NCBI GenBank assembly: GCA_039915505.1 | Contig: JBDSND010000078.1 | Span: 1-10,414 of the forward strand | Direction of reading: 5' to 3' | Length of the DNA stretch: 10,414 nucleotides | Source: CAIWHR01 sp039915505 | Lineage (GTDB): Bacteria > Pseudomonadota > Gammaproteobacteria > Burkholderiales > Casimicrobiaceae | Shown: positions 6,413-10,414 of the stretch, piece after piece | Position numbering within the stretch: the first letter of the stretch is position 1 | Layout: each line of letters opens with the position of its first letter | Notes under the pieces: generated by a model | Told to the model about the DNA's origin: nothing | The model's input: the letters and a program-made list of their open reading frames with translations, nothing else | Database searches by the model: none | Position numbers and translations under genes: made by a program

Positions 6413-7839
6413 GCTTGTCTCCAGAGGTGCATCACGGCATACGAACGCCACGGCTGCCACTGCCTGCTGAGCTGCTCGGCGTGCCGCGACGTCGTCGCCC
6501 CGAGCACGCGCTGCAGGACGATGTCGCCGGACGGAAAGGCATCGGGCCATCCCAGTGCACGCATGGCGATGATGTCAGCAGTCCACGGACCGATGCCCGG
6601 GATCGCCCGCAGCGTGGCGACGTTGCGAACGACGTCGGCGCGCGGATCGAGCGCCACCGTACCCGCCACCACCGCCTCCGCGAGCGCCAGGAGTGTGCGG
6701 GCGCGCGCCGGCAGGATGCCGAGGTCGCGCAACGCGGGCAGCCCGCAGCCCAGCACCCGCTCGGGGGTGGGGAACAGCCATTGCAAAGCGGCGTCGGGGC
6801 TTGGGCGCGCCTCGCCACACGCGCGCACCAGGCGCGCGAGCAGCGTCCGGGCGCCGCGCACACTGATCTGCTGGCCCACGACCGCGCGCACCGCGAGCTC
6901 GAAGCCATCCATCGTGCCCGGTACGCGGACCCCCGGTGCATCGTCGGCGAGCGGTCCCAGCGCCGCGGCGATCGCGATCGGATCGCAGCCCAGATCGAAC
7001 GCGTGCCGTACCCGGCCGAGCACGCTACCCATGGCGCGGGCGAGACTCGCGGGGATCTCGACCCTGAGCGCAGGGCGCCTGGCGACCGGCGCAACGACCA
7101 CCCAGCCGCGGTGCAGCGCGCCGGCGTGGCGGACCTGCAAGGTGCGGGCATAGCGTTGCGGGCTGACCGATTCGACGCCTTCGATGGCCCGCGCCGCCAG
7201 GAAGCCTTGCATGCCGGCCCAGTCGTAGGGTGGCCGGTACGCGAGCTCGAACGTCAACGGCGCCGCCGGCGAGAGCGTGCTGGCGTGCCGGCGCAAAACG
7301 CCCGGCGCAAGGCGATAGCGCGCGCGAAACAGGGTGTTGAAGCGGCGCACGCTTGCGAACCCGCTGGCATACGCGATCTCGGTCACGGGCAGCGCGGTAT
7401 CGGTGAGGAGGCGCTTCGCGAGCAGCAGCCGGTGCGTCTGGGCAAAAGCCACCGGCGACACGCCGAGCACGCTCGCGAACACCCGCCGGACGTGCCGGCT
7501 GGTGACCCCAAGTCGCGCCGCCAGCGCTTCGAGGCCGCCGGCCTCCAGCACGCCGTCCTCGATGCAGCCGATCGCGGCGTGGGCGAGCCGCGCGCTGCTG
7601 TCCACACTCGCGTGACCGGGCGCGAGCTCCGGACGACAACGCAGGCACGGCCGGAAGCCGGCGACCTCGGCCGCCGCCGCGCTGGGAAAAAAGCGGCAGT
7701 TCTCCCGCCGCGGCGTGCGCGCGGTGCATACGGGCCGGCAATAGATCCCGGTGCTGGACACCCCCACGAAAAAACGTCCGTCGAAGCGCGGATCGTGGGC
7801 GACCAGGGCGCGGTAGCAACCGGTGGCATCGAGTGACAT
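6409..7839 (-). CDS. alkA: AdaA-AlkA fusion: methyl-sensing AraC-type regulator and 3-methyladenine DNA glycosylase
   Basis: This 476-residue protein joins three units. Residues 1-75 are the Ada zinc domain, with Cys34, Cys38, Cys65 and Cys68 matching E. coli Ada Cys38, 42, 69 and 72. The first accepts methyl from DNA phosphotriesters and acts as the damage sensor. Residues about 80-186 are an AraC-type helix-turn-helix (LAARLGVTSRHVRRVF, then EIAYASGFASVRRFNTLFRARY). Residues about 195-476 are AlkA: the N-terminal fold (YRPPYDWAGMQGFLAARAIEGVE), the helix-hairpin-helix IPGIGPWTADIIAMRALG (413-430), and Asp439, which aligns with the catalytic Asp238 of E. coli AlkA. It should remove 3-methyladenine and related bases while activating alkylation-repair genes. 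The Ada C-terminal methyltransferase domain is absent and is encoded by the overlapping ogt. The same fused-gene-plus-ogt order is known from Mycobacterium tuberculosis. The ATG at 7839 lacks a Shine-Dalgarno site. Confidence 0.95.
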   Translation of the reverse strand: MSLDATGCYRALVAHDPRFDGRFFVGVSSTGIYCRPVCTARTPRRENCRFFPSAAAAEVAGFRPCLRCRPELAPGHASVDSSARLAHAAIGCIEDGVLEAGGLEALAARLGVTSRHVRRVFASVLGVSPVAFAQTHRLLLAKRLLTDTALPVTEIAYASGFASVRRFNTLFRARYRLAPGVLRRHASTLSPAAPLTFELAYRPPYDWAGMQGFLAARAIEGVESVSPQRYARTLQVRHAGALHRGWVVVAPVARRPALRVEIPASLARAMGSVLGRVRHAFDLGCDPIAIAAALGPLADDAPGVRVPGTMDGFELAVRAVVGQQISVRGARTLLARLVRACGEARPSPDAALQWLFPTPERVLGCGLPALRDLGILPARARTLLALAEAVVAGTVALDPRADVVRNVATLRAIPGIGPWTADIIAMRALGWPDAFPSGDIVLQRVLGATTSRHAEQLSRQWQPWRSYAVMHLWRQA

Positions 7840-7845
7840 GGACGG

Positions 7846-7851
7846 ATTATG
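7846..7851 (-). promoter_or_regulatory. candidate -10 element for the ada-alkA/ogt operon
   Basis: CATAAT on the minus strand matches the TATAAT consensus at 5 of 6 positions. It ends 6 bases before the ATG, so transcription would begin at or very near the A of the start codon, which would give a leaderless mRNA. At 16-18 bp spacing there is only a poor -35 (for example GAGTAA at 7869-7874). That would fit an activator-dependent promoter, but it is also what chance would give. No E. coli-like Ada box was recognised in the 64-bp gap. Confidence 0.4.
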
Positions 7852-7903
7852 CGGGTCGCCCGGCGCTGTTACTCGCCGTTATCGGACCTCGATGCCGGGC
7901 CTG

Positions 7904-8782
7904 TCAGGGATGGGCGAGCTGGCTTTCCCGGGGCTCGACGTGGATGGTCGTCGCCGCATTCTTGAGCTGCAGATCGATCGCCGCTTCGATGCGATCGCAC
8001 AACGCGTGCGACTCCGCGACCGACATCGAACCGGGCACCAGGAGATGCAGCTCGATAAATCGCCGGGCTCCCGACTTGCGCGTGCGCAGCGCATGGAAGC
8101 TCGCACTCGCCGGCAGGCTCGCGGTGATGAGTCGCTCCACTTGCTGGATCTCCGTCACGGGCAGCGCCGCGTCCATGAGTCCGTCCGCCGAGCGGCGCAA
8201 AAGGGATACCCCGGTGAAGATGATGTGGATGCCCACGGCCACTGCGATTACCGGATCGAGCCACGTCCACGCCGGGTGGACCATCACCACCAGCAGCCCG
8301 ATGACCACACCCACGGACGTCCAGACATCGGTGAGCAGATGGCGCGCATCGGCCTCGATGGCGATGCTGTCGTGCTGCCGCGCGACCCGCAGCATGGCCC
8401 GCGCGGTCACGAAATTGAGCGCACCGGCAAGCACGGCGACGATGATTCCGGGCAGGAGATTCTCGAGGTGCGTCGGATTGAGAAAGCGTTGGGTCGCGGA
8501 CCAGATGATCGATGCCGCGGCGATCAGGATGAGCGTGCCTTCCACGCCGCTCGAAAAATATTCGGCCTTGTCGTGACCGAAGGCGTGGTTCTCGTCCGCC
8601 GGCAGCGCCGCGACCGTCAGGGCGCCCAACGCGACGGTAGCCGCGGCAAGATTGACCAGCGACTCGAGCGCATCGGACCACAGGCTCACCGATCCCGTCA
8701 GGAAATAGGCGGTGAACTTGAGCGCAATGGTGCCGAGCGAGGTGAAGATCGACAACCACGCCATGCGGGTCGTCGCACGCAT
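7904..8782 (-). CDS. cation diffusion facilitator (CDF) family metal exporter
   Basis: This 292-residue inner-membrane protein should exchange divalent metal (Zn, Fe, Mn, Co or similar) for protons. About six helices span residues 8-195 and a cytoplasmic ferredoxin-like domain follows. The helix-5 metal pair His148/Asp152 (ARHLLTDVWTS) is intact. In helix 2, where YiiP has two aspartates and zinc exporters have His/Asp, this protein has Glu40 and Asn44 (SDALESLVNL). The HAFGHDKAEYFSS loop (66-78) is conserved. The C-terminal ligands His230, His246, His281 and Glu283 align with the YiiP dimer-site residues His232, His248, His283 and Asp285. The ATG at 8782 has AGGAG five bases upstream. The stop lies 64 bp before the ada-alkA start. 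The metal cannot be assigned from sequence and no metal-responsive regulator gene is next to it. Confidence 0.92.
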   Translation of the reverse strand: MRATTRMAWLSIFTSLGTIALKFTAYFLTGSVSLWSDALESLVNLAAATVALGALTVAALPADENHAFGHDKAEYFSSGVEGTLILIAAASIIWSATQRFLNPTHLENLLPGIIVAVLAGALNFVTARAMLRVARQHDSIAIEADARHLLTDVWTSVGVVIGLLVVMVHPAWTWLDPVIAVAVGIHIIFTGVSLLRRSADGLMDAALPVTEIQQVERLITASLPASASFHALRTRKSGARRFIELHLLVPGSMSVAESHALCDRIEAAIDLQLKNAATTIHVEPRESQLAHP

Positions 8783-8925
8783 CGGGGCTCCTGTGGCAAG
8801 GCGACGAGGAACGTCGCGGCCGCGAGTCTAGCGCGGCGGGGAGGCAACGCGCCGGATCCACTGAACCGGCAACGCTTTCGGCGGGGAGGAAGCGCGCCGG
8901 ATCCACTGAACCGGCAACGCTAGCT
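8783..8925. other. 143-bp intergenic region between the DsbA-like and CDF genes
   Basis: No gene is seen. The half nearer the DsbA-like gene is filled by two copies of a 42-bp repeat (8835-8921). The rest holds the CDF ribosome-binding site (AGGAG, 8788-8792) and no promoter that I can recognise. Confidence 0.5.
8835..8921. repeat. tandem pair of a 42-bp repeat (45-bp period), each able to form a hairpin
   Basis: Copy 1 (8835-8876) and copy 2 (8880-8921) match at 40 of 42 positions (differences at 8845/8890 and 8847/8892) and are split by 3 bp. Each holds CCGGATC-CACT-GAACCGG, an imperfect 7-bp stem with a 4-base loop. The pair sits 5 bp after the DsbA-like stop codon. Near-identity suggests recent duplication or a dispersed REP/ERIC-like intergenic element. 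A shortened look-alike (GCCGGATC...GGCAACG, 8942-8957) lies in the end of the DsbA-like gene. Confidence 0.85.
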
Positions 8926-9585
8926 TCAGGTCGCCGCCGCCGCCGGATCTGGCAACGACGCTTGTCGCAGCGCGTCGACCAGGAGATCAACGCCTTGCGC
9001 ACCCGAGACGGCGAGGCGCTGCGCGAAGATGAAAAACGGAACGCCGGAAACGCCGATTTCCTGCGCCCGCTGCTCGGCCTTCCGGACCTCCGCGACGCCC
9101 GCATCGCTTGCGAGGAATGCGCCCGCCGCCACGGAATCGATGCCAGCCTCGGCGGCGAGCGCGAGCAGCGCATCGTGGCCCGCGAGGGAGCGTCCCTCGA
9201 GGAAGTAGCCGCGGAAGAGCCGATCCATCAACGCGGTTGCATCCTGGCCCTGACTTTGCACCCACCACACCAGACGGTGCGCGGCGCGGGTGTTCGGCTG
9301 GCGAACGATGCGTTCGAACGCGAAGTCGATGCCCGTGCTCGCCCCTGCCTCCCGGACTCGCGCGTAGGTGGTCGCACCGTCGGCGTCGCCGAACTTCGCC
9401 CGAAGATAGGCACGACGATCCATGCCCGCCTCGGGGAGTTCCGGATTGAGTTCGAAAGGATGCCAGCGCACCGTCGCACTGGCGACCCCCGCGCGGCTCA
9501 GCGCCTCGTCGAGGCGCCGTTTGCCGACGAAGCACCAGGGACAGACCATGTCTGAGATCACATCGATGGAAGGAGGACTGTGCAT
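8926..9585 (-). CDS. DsbA-family (FrnE-like) thiol-disulfide oxidoreductase
   Basis: This 219-residue thioredoxin-fold protein carries the redox motif CPWC (Cys15, Cys18) directly after the first strand (IDVISDMVCPWCFVGKRRL). The cis-proline Pro183 is in GVSGVPFFIF, followed by the final strand and helix (AVSGAQGVDLLVDALRQ). The FELNPELP segment (44-51) and the long helical insertion match the FrnE/polyketide-associated branch of the DsbA superfamily. The related HCCA isomerases lack CxxC, so an isomerase role is less likely. There is no signal peptide, so a cytoplasmic place is expected. I chose the ATG at 9585 because the fold starts there. The frame is open to 9684, but those 33 residues are Arg-rich and do not look like the family. 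A GTG three codons upstream is also possible. No good Shine-Dalgarno site is seen. The substrate is unknown; FrnE of Deinococcus is linked to oxidative-stress resistance. Confidence 0.9.
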   Translation of the reverse strand: MHSPPSIDVISDMVCPWCFVGKRRLDEALSRAGVASATVRWHPFELNPELPEAGMDRRAYLRAKFGDADGATTYARVREAGASTGIDFAFERIVRQPNTRAAHRLVWWVQSQGQDATALMDRLFRGYFLEGRSLAGHDALLALAAEAGIDSVAAGAFLASDAGVAEVRKAEQRAQEIGVSGVPFFIFAQRLAVSGAQGVDLLVDALRQASLPDPAAAAT

Positions 9586-9719
9586 GGCGTTCACGAAGCT
9601 AGGACAACGAGGGCGTCGCGACAGCCGACGGAGTGCCCACGACGCGCAATTTAGGGACTTCGGCGCGTTCGCACCCGTGTGCAACGCAGGTGCGCTCCGT
9701 TAGTGCGCGCAAATGCGCC
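9586..9719. other. 134-bp intergenic region between the MEDS and DsbA-like genes
   Basis: No gene is supported. The right end carries an AGTGCGCG repeat that continues into the MEDS gene. No T-rich terminator tail and no convincing promoter for the DsbA-like gene were found. Confidence 0.4.
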
Positions 9720-9747
9720 TCAGTGCGCGAGCACTCGCGAGTGCGCG
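9702..9747. repeat. AGTGCGCG repeats and a 14-bp palindrome at the 3' end of the MEDS gene
   Basis: AGTGCGCG occurs at 9702-9709, 9722-9729 and 9740-9747. A perfect 14-bp palindrome, GCACTCGCGAGTGC, lies at 9731-9744. The cluster straddles the MEDS stop codon (9720-9722). It could form a 3'-end hairpin in the mRNA (stem GCACT, loop CGCG) or be a DNA-binding site. Part of it codes for the last residues of the protein. Confidence 0.45.
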
Positions 9748-10274
9748 CGGCAGATATGCTCGACCTGCTCGGCTTCGCCGGCGACCGAGGCCGGATACGC
9801 GCAAAGGAGCGAAAGCCCGTGCTTGGCGCAGGCCTTTTGCCAGAGGTGCTCAAGCTCAAGGGTGGCGTCGACATTGCCGCGCGCCAGCAGCAGCACGACC
9901 ATCTCGCCAAAGGCCCGCACTTTCCATTCGCCTTGCTGGGCGCGGGCGAGGAGATGCTCGAGCACGGCCATGAACTTCTCAGGGTCGGGACGAACGCCGA
10001 CCATGAAAAGATCGAGCGTGGCCGCAGCGTCCAGCGGGACATACTGCTCACGCTGCCGTGCCCGCTCGACATCGATGCCGCCGCGAGCCATACGGGTTTC
10101 GAGGGCGGAGAGATGTTCCGGCGTGGCGATCACGATGGCGCTGTCCCCACTGCGCAGTCCCCCGCCGATGAATCCCTCGAGCGTATCCAGGAAAGCGGTT
10201 TCGTCGGAATAGAATTGGACGAGGTGCTCCCACGGGGGGATCTCCCCCCATGATGCCCGGGTGTCGATGCGCAT
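9720..10274 (-). CDS. stand-alone MEDS-domain protein
   Basis: The 184 residues are almost entirely one MEDS domain (the sensory domain of DcmR and of methanogen/methylotroph regulators). Visible hallmarks are EHLVQFYSDETAFLDTLEGFIGGGLRSGDSAIVIATPEH (16-54), FMAVLEHLLARAQQGEWKVRAFGEMVVLLLARGN (101-134), a C-terminal LLCAYP, and the ending ICRAHSRV. The fold is related to RecA/KaiC-like ATPases, but the phosphate-binding loop (GGGLRSGDS) has no GK(S/T), so ATP hydrolysis is unlikely. There is no helix-turn-helix, kinase or other output domain, so it may work through a partner protein. The ATG at 10274 has AGGGA six bases upstream. The frame is open to 10355, but the extra residues look non-coding. 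The role is unknown; related proteins accompany anti-sigma, histidine-kinase and hydrocarbon-sensing systems. Confidence 0.88.
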   Translation of the reverse strand: MRIDTRASWGEIPPWEHLVQFYSDETAFLDTLEGFIGGGLRSGDSAIVIATPEHLSALETRMARGGIDVERARQREQYVPLDAAATLDLFMVGVRPDPEKFMAVLEHLLARAQQGEWKVRAFGEMVVLLLARGNVDATLELEHLWQKACAKHGLSLLCAYPASVAGEAEQVEHICRAHSRVLAH

Positions 10275-10280
10275 GATGTG

Positions 10281-10312
10281 TCCCTGCCGATGGTGGTCAA
10301 TCCCTGCGGATG
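10281..10312 (-). promoter_or_regulatory. direct repeats upstream of the MEDS gene
   Basis: On the minus strand CATCCGCAGGGA (10301-10312) and CATCGGCAGGGA (10281-10292) differ at one base and are exactly 20 bp apart, close to two turns of the helix. The second copy contains the ribosome-binding AGGGA. They could be an operator or a pair of translational control sites. Confidence 0.4.
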
Positions 10313-10332
10313 ACACACCTTTAACATAGGGA

Positions 10333-10387
10333 CTTCGCGAAGCGCCGTAGGACAAACACCCATACGCGGTCAGAGTGCTGACCGTGT
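10333..10387. promoter_or_regulatory. palindrome and stem-loop upstream of the MEDS gene
   Basis: A perfect 10-bp palindrome CTTCGCGAAG lies at 10333-10342. A 10-bp stem (10364-10373 with 10378-10387, one G-T pair, loop AGTG; core CGGTCAG/CTGACCG) lies further upstream. There is no T-run on the minus strand. The stem may end transcription of a gene beyond the right edge or serve as an operator. A TATGTT sequence between these sites and the direct repeats is a possible -10 element, without a clear -35. Confidence 0.4.
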
Positions 10388-10414
10388 GGCGCGGAGGCCC
10401 GAGAGCTGAGGTCG

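Noticed and set aside
6413..6550. 46-residue N-terminal extension of Ogt
   Set aside because: It lies inside the end of ada-alkA in another frame. The ATG at 6412 has a Shine-Dalgarno site and gives a normal Ogt length.
6175..7836. Plus-strand open frame of 553 codons
   Set aside because: It is antisense to ada-alkA, with the Arg/Ala/His-rich composition typical of shadow frames in GC-rich DNA.
8835..8921. CRISPR-like array
   Set aside because: There are only two copies with a 3-bp gap, so no spacers, and no cas genes are present.
9586..9684. 33-residue N-terminal extension of the DsbA-like protein, possibly a signal peptide
   Set aside because: The segment is Arg-rich without a hydrophobic core, so it is not a signal peptide and is unlike the family.

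Overview
The window is compact, high-GC DNA in which every supportable gene lies on the minus strand. The gene set is an STAS-MlaE/MlaF/MlaD lipid ABC transporter, a CIO-type short-Q-loop cytochrome bd oxidase, an AdaA-AlkA fusion next to Ogt, an FrnE-type DsbA protein, a CDF metal exporter and a MEDS-domain protein. This suggests an aerobic Gram-negative member of the Pseudomonadota. Betaproteobacteria is my guess, without proof. Ten protein genes (one cut by the window edge) account for almost all of the sequence. I see no tRNA, rRNA, CRISPR array, insertion sequence or phage gene.

In transcription order (right to left): the far right (10275-10414) is a regulatory-looking stretch with a hairpin, a palindrome and a pair of direct repeats. 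It leads into a small stand-alone MEDS sensor-domain gene (9720-10274). After a 134-bp gap comes a cytoplasmic DsbA/FrnE-like thiol oxidoreductase (8926-9585). A 143-bp gap then holds two copies of a 42-bp hairpin-forming repeat, followed by a cation diffusion facilitator (7904-8782).

Next is a two-gene alkylation-repair unit. A fused Ada sensor/AraC regulator/AlkA glycosylase (6409-7839) overlaps ogt (5879-6412) by an ATGA junction. Together the pair supplies what E. coli spreads over Ada, AlkA and Ogt. A 187-bp gap with a 15-bp tandem repeat separates this unit from an EamA/DMT permease (4789-5691). Its stop codon sits in a long inverted repeat that opens the 195-bp leader of the last cluster.

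The left part is a tight five-gene run: cydA, cydB, mlaE, mlaF, mlaD. The gaps are 12, 13, -4 and 19 bp, and mlaD runs off the left edge. The spacing predicts one transcript carrying a quinol oxidase and the inner-membrane part of a phospholipid transporter. Both are envelope functions, and the pairing is the most interesting layout in the window.

I found no clear evidence for a wholly undescribed system. The points most worth a second look are the cyd-mla linkage, the 45-bp-period repeat, the compact Ada-AlkA/Ogt unit with a possible leaderless start, and the repeats upstream of the MEDS gene.
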